DNA of 20,959 bases from Acanthaster planci (taxonomy: Eukaryota; Echinodermata; Asteroidea; Valvatida; Acanthasteridae): the NCBI RefSeq assembly GCF_001949145.1, contig NW_019091426.1:1205316-1226274 (forward strand), in the 5' to 3' direction. The notes beneath the pieces are model-generated. The model had not been told where the DNA came from, made no database searches, and saw only the letters and a list, made by a program, of their open reading frames with translations. How positions within the stretch are numbered: position 1 is the first letter of the stretch; each line of letters starts with the position of its first letter. This document shows, piece by piece, positions 10,830-19,082 of the stretch. A program made the translations under genes and the position numbers.

Positions 10830-11649
10830 TAAGCCTGTTCGATATTCAGTTCTTTTTATATTGCGATATCATGAAAAAATATCGCGATATCCAATATTAT
10901 CGTGATGTATCGTCAGTTTTCATTCATAAAATAAACATGAGCGAAATCACCACTATGTCTCGAGAGCCAAGTAAAAAACCAATGTATACATGTACATGTA
11001 TGTATTATCTCTACATTTAGAACTCTAATGCTGGGGAAAGCAATTTCAACATGGATATTGTGGATATTAAATTATATCATGTCATATCATGGCACCGTAC
11101 AGAAAAAGCAATTTCCACGCACACATTAGTGGTAAAGTTTGCTCAAAAAGGCAACCCCCAAAATGAACAGAGCGCATGCGTGTTACTAGACGGGCTACTG
11201 GTATTGATGCCCTCACCTCATTTCTAAGTTGGCATTTCTAAGTCATCATTCATTTCTCATAAGTCGGCGGGTTTCACTCGGTCCCTTTTCTACAAGACCA
11301 AAAAAAATCCTTCATGAATAAAAGTCGGCATTAAAAAATGCACAGTCTGTTGGTTTGGTTCTGCCCCTTAACAGTTGTAAGACCCTTGCAGCTACTTGGT
11401 GCCAACAGGGACTTTGTGGTTTTTAATGGAGTATTCATGTGGCCCCAAAGCATTAATGCAGGGCTCAACACACGGTGCATTGACTTCCCTATGAGCAGGT
11501 ACAGTTTATCATTTGGAGTTTATCACGATAATTTTTTGGCGTATTGATTTACAAGATATGCTGATGTGTGTTTTTACGAACGATATGATTTCTGCTACCA
11601 ACATCATGTCGAAATATCGTGAAAAATATTGTCATATCGAACAGGCTTA
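10830..11649. mobile_element. Non-autonomous DNA transposon, probably hAT-like, 820 bp
   Basis: The ends are a perfect 16-base terminal inverted repeat, TAAGCCTGTTCGATAT at 10830-10845 and its complement at 11634-11649. The flanks are GTACACAT (10822-10829) and GTGCACGT (11650-11657), an 8-base target-site duplication with two A/G transitions. The duplicated copy A has the unoccupied site, GTACATGT near 8026-8033, in otherwise collinear sequence. Subterminal regions are rich in CGATAT/ATATCG words (for example near 10860-10915 and 11580-11640), the kind of array transposases bind. No transposase-like frame exists inside, so it would depend on one supplied elsewhere. An 8-bp duplication favours the hAT superfamily, but the outermost bases do not fully fit the usual hAT end consensus, so the class is tentative. 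Confidence 0.82.
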
Positions 11650-11657
11650 GTGCACGT
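11650..11657. repeat. Right target-site duplication of the 820-bp element
   Basis: GTGCACGT, immediately outside the right inverted repeat and followed by ACACTGCAG, which aligns with ACACCGCAG in copy A. Confidence 0.72.
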
Positions 11658-12010
11658 ACACTGCAGAGAAAAATGAGCATGAACTTTCAATTAAAATTGT
11701 ACATGTACATAGCCTGGCATTATTAAGCTACCTGTGCATATGTATGTGACACAATACCGGTACTGTGCATGTACATACACATGACATGTACATGCACCCA
11801 GAGTCAGAGTCATGCATGTACATGAACAAGCAACAGTGTGTGCTCTGAGGAATTAATAACCTGTTGTTACAAATCACACTTTTCCTCAATCTTGCAAACT
11901 TTCCCAAAATAGGTAATATCTATGTATGCTAAAAAAACGGTCGGTGAAACAAACATGTGGACGATGGATGCTGGCCAACGCATGCGTCTGCGACACGCAC
12001 GCTGCGTCCA

Positions 12011-12157
12011 CTACACGCTGTTGTCCGAGGTCCCCGCATGCTGTGCTCGCTCAGCCTCCACCATCTTCAACGTGGCAGCGATGATACTCCTCTTCCAGGC
12101 ACGAATGGCAAAGAAGATCTGCACCACATATGCCGCGGCAGCAATGAAGCCAAACAC
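12011..12157 (-). CDS. CMTM-like MARVEL protein, last exon (fourth membrane segment and tail)
   Basis: Terminal exon of 48 codons plus TAG. On the minus strand the acceptor reads TTGACCAACAG before GTG TTT GGC TTC, phase 0. It encodes VFGFIAAAAYVVQIFFAI, the end of the fourth membrane segment, then a basic junction (RAWKR) and a cytosolic tail of about 30 residues rich in A, E and Q, ending SDNSV. FGF(I/L)A followed by a small-residue segment and a tryptophan-lysine boundary is the pattern I know from vertebrate CMTM proteins. With the exons at 17775 and 18906 it yields 140 visible residues. Base composition is clearly more GC-rich than the surroundings. The exon start is equivalent to that of the plus-strand gene at 173. 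Confidence 0.85.
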   Translation of the reverse strand: MFGFIAAAAYVVQIFFAIRAWKRSIIAATLKMVEAERAQHAGTSDNSV

Positions 12158-12880
12158 CTGTTGGTCAACACAGGAACCAAAACTTTCTCATTTTTGGGGG
12201 TTGTTCAAAAATATCTTTTCATCTCATACACTCTGTGGTCTCTTTCTGCTTTCCCAGTTTTTGAGGGACTCAGATTTCTCATAGGACTAATCACAAAAAC
12301 TTAGGCCTTGTGATTTGGAAATTGCAGGCGTGTGAAAAAAAAAACCACTCCTGGATATTTCCAGGTGTGCAAGTTTTCTAGGCTTGTGATTTTGAGACCC
12401 AAACTGAACAATCTGGAGTTAATAATTCGCCCAGTTCCAACCAAATTTGGGACATTTTCAATAGAGTCCTTGTAAGATTTTTTACGTGTGAAATTAATAT
12501 ATTTTGGGTAGCCAAATTACATGTATACAGGCACAGATATTTTGCAAACTTTCCCACAAGTTCGAATTTTGTCAGGAGAAGACATACACTGTAGATACAT
12601 GTACATGTGTTCATTTGTATTTGGGGAGACAGATCATTGAATCAAAAGTGTGTTGGCGGTTACTTTAAAGCTGGCTATTATGATAATACACTGCAGATGG
12701 TAACACCGAATTATCAATTTTTTAATGGATTTCAAGAAAATAATTGGAAATAAATAAAATTCTCCATTAAATTTTCCAATAAATCTTCCAATTATTCAAG
12801 ACTGGACCATAACGAAAATCCACGAACTTCGGTTGGTATTATTTGTACATGCACAATGTACATGTACAGTATACATGTGT

Positions 12881-12905
12881 ACTCACAGGAAAGTTTCCTG
12901 TGAGT
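12881..12905. promoter_or_regulatory. Perfect 25-base palindrome, possible dimer-binding site
   Basis: ACTCACAGGAAA, one central G, TTTCCTGTGAGT: 12-base perfect arms. The core GGAAAGTTTCC loosely resembles an 11-base Rel/NF-kappaB-type site. CCGTTCATAACGG, a second small inverted repeat, follows at 12911-12923. Binding is inference; a cruciform-prone repeat with no function is equally possible. Confidence 0.4.
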
Positions 12906-13691
12906 TATTTCCGTTCATAACGGTAAAATATTTTATTGGGAAACATCAGCGTTTGCATGTCTGCACAAAAAGATCTGCTGCGATCCATGCTGGCATGATC
13001 TCACCGTGGCTTTCACGCTCTATGTGGTGCATTGTGATTGACTGGTCTGGTCCCAGTCTCAACTTCAAGGGAATTCATTGACTCACTATGCGTATGGTGT
13101 GGGAGCCGGCAATGCGAAAGCATGTCGACTTCTGGAGATCATTTTGTGCAGACGCGAGTAAAAGCCCAGATTTCTTCCCCCCCCCAAAAAAATTCTCGTT
13201 GTGATGGGAATAACTTACAGGATAGCCATTCTCCACAAAATACCCGGTACTTGGGATATTCAGGAAATTCATTGGGAAAACTTGACTGATAATACAGTCA
13301 GTCTATGTGAACATAAATTTTTTTGGGTTTGTCTTGAACATGAGGAATTTTACAATGAACAAAACTCCAAACATGGACACAGCGGTAAAGGTACCGGGTA
13401 TAGTTAAAGGCTAGCGATCCCAAAATCTTCTAACACATCTAACAGAAATATTTATTTTAATCGGCTCACTGAACTGACAAATAGCTGCCACATAACAGCC
13501 TACCTCAACAACCATGTCCTTCCCGCTGCTTTCGTCTTTCCCCACCCTGTACCCGATGTCACCCATCCCCTCCCGCCTCTCAAAAGTACTCAACTACTGG
13601 TAACAAGCAATTATCAGTCATGTTCGTTCTACTGTCATGTTATACATGTACTTGCGAGCAAAGTTTTCCGTAGTGAAAACGCATGCGGTGC

Positions 13692-13722
13692 ATACATGTA
13701 CATACATACATGTACATGTATG
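13692..13722. repeat. ACATGT/ACATAC simple-sequence patch
   Basis: CATACATGTACATACATACATGTACATGTATG: alternating ACATGT and ACAT units with strong self-complementarity, one of many similar patches in the right two thirds of the window. Confidence 0.75.
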
Positions 13723-14429
13723 CGAAGTTTTGCATAGCGTACGACCGTGTTTTGTGTGAAGAAGGCTGACTAGCCAGTGACAACTAATGGTGTTTAAGTT
13801 AAGAACTAGACTTCACTCACCATAGATACTGACCATATTGACAACCCTGGCCTGGCGATAACCTTACAGCCCAGGAACAAAATGTTCCCTTGCACTTCCA
13901 ATGTGTGTGACGTGCACTACATGTACGAGCACGTAAAGCCACGTACAGTCTGGTATATGTAGCATTATGTATGCAGCAACACATGTACTGCAGTGCTGCG
14001 TGATGTAGTGTTCCTTTATATGCGCTGAACAATTAACTGTGCACTGACAGCCGTTACACAAAGCAGTTGCGCCAGGAGAATAAAAAATGATTGTGTCGTT
14101 CCTGTTACATGTAGGCGGGCCTAATGTTTGACTCTTTTTGTTTCATTTTTCTCACAAATGGCGAAGTATAATTATAAAAGTAGACTCATGCCGAGGAGTG
14201 CAATAAGGATGGTTTCCAGTGTGCAATTATTCGCATGTCTCGGGAAGCTTTTAGGCGTGCGATGGCGTGGGAGTGCAACAGGTATGACGTTATTTTGGAC
14301 CAACGCCTCCATAACTTCTTTGCATACAAATGTAATTGTTGCCCCAGGCTTAATATAATTTGTTGTGGTGTAGAAAAAAATTTCATACTCAGTTGTCCAT
14401 GGACACAAAGCAATGTGTATGCTGTGATT

Positions 14430-14435
14430 TTTAAT
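14430..14435 (-). promoter_or_regulatory. Possible polyadenylation signal for the receptor gene
   Basis: TTTAAT on the plus strand gives ATTAAA on the minus strand, 57-62 bases after the receptor's stop codon. A single variant hexamer in AT-rich DNA is weak support. Confidence 0.2.
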
Positions 14436-14491
14436 TTTGGTTTGGAAAAACACAGCATCAAAAATATCTTCAAGCAATTGGGAATAGCACC

Positions 14492-15508
14492 TCAGATTCC
14501 TAATTTCCGCCTCATGGTCTGCCACTGAGTTTTCCAAAGCTCTCGAAACTGTTCTTGCTTCAGTGTCAGCGTGAACTTTCCATACAGCATCTGACACAAA
14601 CCAAGGGCATTCAATGTCTTTCTGATGGCCACAAACCAAGTTTTTTTCCCTCTGAAGAGTGGCAGAGCGAAAGAGACGTTCATGACAATGATTGGAGGCA
14701 GCCAGACTAACACAAAGGACCAGAGAAATGCCTTGAAGTACCGCGTGCTCTTGTTAGCGATGGGATGCGGCTGGGTCCCGTCGTCGTTACGCCTCTTGGC
14801 ATGGTCAGCCAGCGGTGGGGCCTGGTCAGCTATGGCATGGGCTTGATGCCTGGCGATGCAAATTATCTTGACATTTAGGCCCGTGATGATTGCTACCACC
14901 GGCAGAATAACACTGTCCATGAAAACAAGTACAGCCTTCCGAAGGTTCACAAAGACAACAATATCATTTCCACATTCCAATAAAATTTTATACAGCAGCG
15001 ATGCCACAGCACCTCCAGTTAGAGCTAGGGTCCATGCACTAACGATCAACGTGATAGAAACTCGCCTAGTTACCGTTAATGTGTATTTCAACGGTCGGGT
15101 GATTTTGATGTACTTGTCAACAATGAAGCAGATGGTGCAGAGAAAATAGAGAAGGTACAGAACAGTTATTGTGAAGAAGTAAAAGACACTGTCGTCACAC
15201 CTTATGCACCCTTCAGGTGTAAAGAGCAGGTGGTCGTCAAAGCAGATCAGTAGCACATACACGAGCTCGCTGAGAACCAGATTGGCCAGGAGATAATTAG
15301 AGATTGAACGCAATTGCCGGTGGCGCACAACTGCGAAAATAATCCAAAGATCAACGGCCGCGAGAAGAACAGACAGAGGCAATATGAAGCTGTATCTGAC
15401 TATAACCAGAGCTACTTGATCAAATGCATTCTGGGAGCAGTTGCTCAGGTTCATCCTATCCGTCCACTGTAGCTGCGAGTCATTGGGATCCCTCCCCAAA
15501 ATGGCCAT
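14492..15508 (-). CDS. Rhodopsin-class seven-transmembrane receptor, chemoreceptor-like, intronless
   Basis: Complete single-exon gene of 338 residues ending in TGA. I chose the ATG at 15508 because its context is strong (A at -3, G at +4); the frame runs ten codons further upstream without another ATG. Residues 1-31 form a short outer tail with two N-glycosylation sites (NLS at 20, NCS at 23). Seven hydrophobic segments lie near 32-60, 69-90, 107-132, 150-173, 195-219, 257-282 and 290-310. Class A marks present: a candidate disulfide between C101 or C104 and C179, DKY (131-133) in place of DRY, W159 in segment 4, P203 in segment 5, and WLPP (269-272) in segment 6. Departures: D53 where N1.50 is expected, E81 for D2.50, and CQMLY (305-309) for NPxxY. 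The third inner loop (about 220-257) is polar. Being intronless and divergent suggests an amphioxus-type odorant-receptor-like protein; the ligand is unknown. The gene lies inside a CMTM intron, same strand. Confidence 0.92.
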   Translation of the reverse strand: MAILGRDPNDSQLQWTDRMNLSNCSQNAFDQVALVIVRYSFILPLSVLLAAVDLWIIFAVVRHRQLRSISNYLLANLVLSELVYVLLICFDDHLLFTPEGCIRCDDSVFYFFTITVLYLLYFLCTICFIVDKYIKITRPLKYTLTVTRRVSITLIVSAWTLALTGGAVASLLYKILLECGNDIVVFVNLRKAVLVFMDSVILPVVAIITGLNVKIICIARHQAHAIADQAPPLADHAKRRNDDGTQPHPIANKSTRYFKAFLWSFVLVWLPPIIVMNVSFALPLFRGKKTWFVAIRKTLNALGLCQMLYGKFTLTLKQEQFRELWKTQWQTMRRKLGI

Positions 15509-17774
15509 TCTCAAATGACAAGTTCTGGGACTGTCCAATCACAAAACAAAATTGCACCTGAAACAGTTTTGAACTGCTTCATGTTTCCACGCGTCTAGCC
15601 ATGTCCATGTATGGGCCAGTGTACAAAGAGAAAATTCCTGAATTGAGCTCAATACTACAATACACTTCCCACATCAGGGAGGCTAAGACTAACAGCCGGC
15701 TCACAACTCAAATTGAGGCTGTTTTCTTGTGAACAAAATGTAAGTCACTGGCCAAGGGCTTCTGGCACTAGATGAGCTGCATGTACCCTAACCACTTAAC
15801 ACATGCCAAGTCAGCAAACCGAGCAGTAACAGACACAGAGATATCAGCCGTTCAGCCACTCTACATGTGCTTCGTGACCAGACCAAACCAAGTTGATCTG
15901 CCCAACTTCAACAAGCCACAAATCACTGCGGAGGACTGGTGAGTACTTCAATAACTGCACGGGGTTTGATACACTGCTACCGCACTTGTGTCGCACAGTG
16001 GTAATATCGCGGCACTAAATGGTCTCATTGCTAAGACTCGTAGTCACTGCGCCCCTGAAACATCACTGCAAAGAATAACGACGAGTTTCCATTCCAACTG
16101 ACTTGTTAGCACTGCTAAGGAATCAACAAAACCTTACTTTATGGGTTTTGAGTGACAGTGAAAAACCACACAAATTGCAAAATACAGACCTACAGGCAAA
16201 TATCCAGGTCTGACGGCCACAATTACTTGCTGGCCACTTAATTACATCTCTCCTCAAGCCATTGACATGTGCTGATGACAGCTGGGAGCTGGCCACCCTC
16301 CTGCACACATCAGAGTAAATATCAAATAACTTGCATCCCTCTCCGTCCTCTTGCTACCGGGAGTGCTGACTTAAGATGTCATTGTCCACTTCACTCAAAC
16401 ACTGCAAAATTAGCAACCTGTAATCTCTCTGATGTGCCTGTCTTCATCAGCCAATGTATAACCTTTCAGCTTCTTGACATTTTAATAACAGGTTAACTTC
16501 GCTGATGCTCAATCAAAACAGTGATGGAGGGACGGCATCCAGATGAAGGCCCAAGTCCATTTTTTTCGCTTTTAGAATTTCGAAAAATGTCGATTCGTTT
16601 CCCATTTCCAGCGCCCCTGCTGTTCCAGTTTGGGTCTGCCACAGGCCTTACGCTACGAATTGCATGCGTGTCGCGTTGAGATACTACAAAGCCGAAACCA
16701 GCTTTGTAATAAATCAACAGTACCTACGGTACCTCTGTATAACTGCGCAGAAAAATATCAACATTAACTTTGTACGCGTACACTTTCAGGGGGAGGGAGG
16801 AGTCTCAAAAAGCATGCACTTTGTACACTTGTGAAAATGTGGATGATTGTGAAAAGCCCCTAAATCAGACATGTTGTTTTGTTGTTACAGTCATTTGAAG
16901 TTCAAGGCTACTCGCGTACATGTACCTGCCTGCATGCACTGAGCACTGCAGTGGAAAAAGGATACATTTTCGGCTGACCTGTCTTGGAAAAATGCACGCA
17001 GCGCAAGAACAGTATGTCCCATTTTCACAAAATTTGTGTCAAATAACCACAAAGAGTTACTCCTTATGACTCTGCCCCTGGAAAAAAATGGCACCCCGGC
17101 GATATTGGAAAAGAATTTGGGGCTGGTAGCGGGGCCAATTCTACCCTCCTCTGGCTCTTTTAGGGTAAAATGTCATTTTCCTCATTATTTTACTGTTGGC
17201 TTCAACATTTGTTCTTTCCCTTCCTTTGCTAAGGCCAAATAAAAAACAACAACTTTGTTTCCGGTTACTCGACCAAACCTAGAAAATCACAGGGAACCTA
17301 TATCTTTTTTTTTTGGACAAATCAACAAAATAGAGAAATTAATGGTGCCTTGCCCCGAGCCTAATTTTGTGTACATCGTCCTGCATACTGTATTGTTTAC
17401 ATTTTTTTTGCATGAGATGATGGCTTGTGTGTTTGTATTTCAACAAACAGCTGCTTTAATACTAATCAATCACAGTACTGATATGTAATACTGACGTGCA
17501 CATGTACACTACATGTATTAATCTGACACTGACTTAGAACCTGTTTCAAATATACGCACCCATCCCCCAAAAAATACAGACCATCATTTGACCCTAAATG
17601 TTTTGGGCTATAAAAATTTAGAGTTAAAAAAATATTTTACCCAACCAACCACCCTAATTTATTTCTCAGAGTAATAGAAAACCCAATTATTTTTTGTTTG
17701 GCCTAAATGGTATCTAGCCCCCTCCTCAGCCTAAAGCAGACCCACAAACCCTAATGCAATGCAGTCAAACTTAC
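15509..17774. other. Intron of the CMTM-like gene, part 5' of the receptor
   Basis: Presumably includes the receptor's promoter. An inverted CCAAT box (ATTGG on the receptor strand) lies at 15535-15539, about 30 bases before the chosen ATG. No TATA box stands out. The rest has no supportable gene. GTACGCGTAC at about 16770-16779 is a 10-base palindrome. The part near 16744-16790 faintly resembles the CTGCAGAGAAAAAT segment at 11661, too weakly to call a repeat. Confidence 0.5.
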
Positions 17775-17873
17775 CGTGGCAACTATGAGCACAGCATTGC
17801 CATGTACATTGGCAGCGATGTGGGCACCGGTGGTGAGGAGAAGAAGACCAGCTACGGCACAGTACACAATCTC
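17775..17873 (-). CDS. CMTM-like MARVEL protein, internal exon (third membrane segment)
   Basis: Internal exon of exactly 33 codons. On the minus strand it is preceded by a pyrimidine tract and TAATCAG (acceptor) and followed by GTAAGTTTG (donor), both in phase 0. It encodes EIVYCAVAGLLLLTTGAHIA then ANVHGNAVLIVAT: the third hydrophobic segment, a short NVHGN loop and the start of the fourth segment, completed by VFGFIA in the next exon. The 5,617-base intron that follows contains the receptor gene at 14492-15508. The frame stays open across both junctions, and continuity of the MARVEL fold supports this exon strongly. Confidence 0.87.
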
Positions 17874-18905
17874 CTGATTAGGCAAAGAAAAAGGCACGTA
17901 CTGATACGTAAGCCTCAAACCAATTCTGCACGACAGAAATCATTATGAAAGCCTTACTTATTCACATAATGACCTTCGGTTGGTGAAATCTCTCTCCAAA
18001 CATGATCCCTGACAAAATATAATATGGAAGATTAGATAAGACACTTTGCATTGTGGAGGCTAGATTGAGAGAACAGTTTACATGTACACCATGTGTAAGC
18101 TATCTCTTCTAGAGGTGTAGTAGTTTGAAAAAAAACCCCAAAAAAACTGGTGATTGTGAACTTGAGAGTTCAGCCAGTCTGCTCTGGTTCATTCTCCATA
18201 GGGGAAGCCACAAACCTTTCTCTTAAAATGAAACATGTTATCGTTTGGAATCCAACTAACTGGAGGTGAACTACAGGGACTTCATTCCTCGGCATAACAC
18301 CTGTGGAATCACACTCCTTGTGCAAAGTTTCACATTGATTCTCTTCCTATGAATATACATGTACATGTACACGTATGGATTTCAATTTGTCTCTGGGTCA
18401 CATTGTCTTCAACTGACAGTCCACCAAGTACATGTACATGTTAGTATCGGTACATGCATGCCAATAGTATGCCAATACCCATTACATTTTCCTTGCACAA
18501 ACACTGAGAATAGCATGCCCATTACACAATTCGTACAATAAACATCCAGAAGCAAGTAGTGTTGCACGAACTGTGTACTGTTCACGTACATTGTATGGGA
18601 TGGACCGTCAGTGAACTGCATCCATCCCAATCAGTACCTTACATTGTACGGTACAATGCACATCAGGAATTTTTTTTTTAATCACAGGTTTTGCTCTTAC
18701 CGAATAAGCCTTCTCTCTTTTTTTTACAAACTTTCGGACAAGCTCTGAGAACACAGCATCATTTAATGTACAGTACATTGGTGTAACGGCAAAACACGTA
18801 CAGTGTTATTAAAAGTTACATGAGGAAAATTGCTTATACTGGTAGTGCACAGCACCCTTAAGTACCACATTTGTGCCTTGAGGTGATGCAGGGGAAAGGA
18901 CTTAC
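17874..18905 (-). other. Intron between the first two visible CMTM-like exons
   Basis: A 1,032-base GT-AG intron in phase 0. It holds ACATGT-rich patches (18355-18375, 18428-18440) and no coding segment that I can support. Confidence 0.8.
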
Positions 18906-19082
18906 GAGGACACTCCAGGGAATTTTGATCTTGTGGATGAGTCCAGTCATGTAGCCGGCCATGATGAGACAGGTCACCAGACAGAAGCCCATAGTGGCGG
19001 CCTGGTAGTGCCAGTAGGAAGACTCATCCACGGCCTTGTTGGGAGCGGCCGTAACACAGACGAAAGCGACCACGAGGCAAAC
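18906..19082 (-). CDS. CMTM-like MARVEL protein, upstream exon (first and second membrane segments)
   Basis: Exon of exactly 59 codons. On the minus strand a C/T-rich tract ending CCCCAG precedes GTT TGC CTC, and a GTAAG donor follows at 18905; both ends are phase 0. It encodes VCLVVAFVCVTAA (second half of segment 1), an extracellular loop (PNKAVDESSYWHY), segment 2 (about QAATMGFCLVTCLIMAGYMT) and a cytosolic turn GLIHKIKIPWSVL. The start codon and N-terminal tail must sit in an earlier exon. I looked on the minus strand between 19083 and the window end and found no convincing donor or coding segment, so that exon is probably outside. Four-pass topology and exon sizes fit CMTM; a plasmolipin/MAL relative is less likely. 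Confidence 0.85.

Larger units (their letters stand above)
8256..11862. repeat. Segmental duplication, copy B, with an 820-bp insertion
   Basis: Second copy of the tandem duplication, starting about 16 bases after copy A ends (AACTACCCACA block) and ending near the CTCTGAGGAA block at about 11843-11860. It is about 870 bases longer than copy A, mostly because of the insertion at 10830-11649. Other differences are a patch at about 8515-8670 unlike copy A, loss in unit B1 of most of the segment equivalent to 6875-7005, and an A/C-rich expansion at about 10289-10320. Confidence 0.87.
12158..14491. other. Intron of the CMTM-like gene, part 3' of the receptor
   Basis: No further gene recognised. 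Contents are an AT-rich block at about 12710-12800 with TAATTGGAA/TTCCAATTA inverted words, the perfect palindrome at 12881-12905, a nine-C run at about 13177-13185, and ACATGT-rich patches near 12596-12610, 12850-12880 and 13692-13722. The open frames at 13038-13289 and 14172-14491 have no domain features. Confidence 0.55.

Noticed and set aside
10828-10831. TTAA or TA as target duplication of the 820-bp element (piggyBac/Kolobok or Tc1/mariner type)
   Set aside because: TTAA is not present at the right end. A TA model leaves about 11 unmatched bases against the empty site in copy A, whereas the 8-base model aligns within one base.
14172-14639. 155-codon open frame on the minus strand overlapping the end of the receptor gene
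   Set aside because: About a third overlaps the receptor in another frame. The remainder has no membrane, domain or splice features.
15509-15538. Longer receptor start ten codons upstream at TTG
   Set aside because: TTG is a poor start in animals, while the ATG at 15508 has strong context.
16744-16790. Resemblance to the CTGCAGAGAAAAAT segment at 11661 and 8040
   Set aside because: The similarity is short and could be chance. It is not enough to call a third copy of the duplication.
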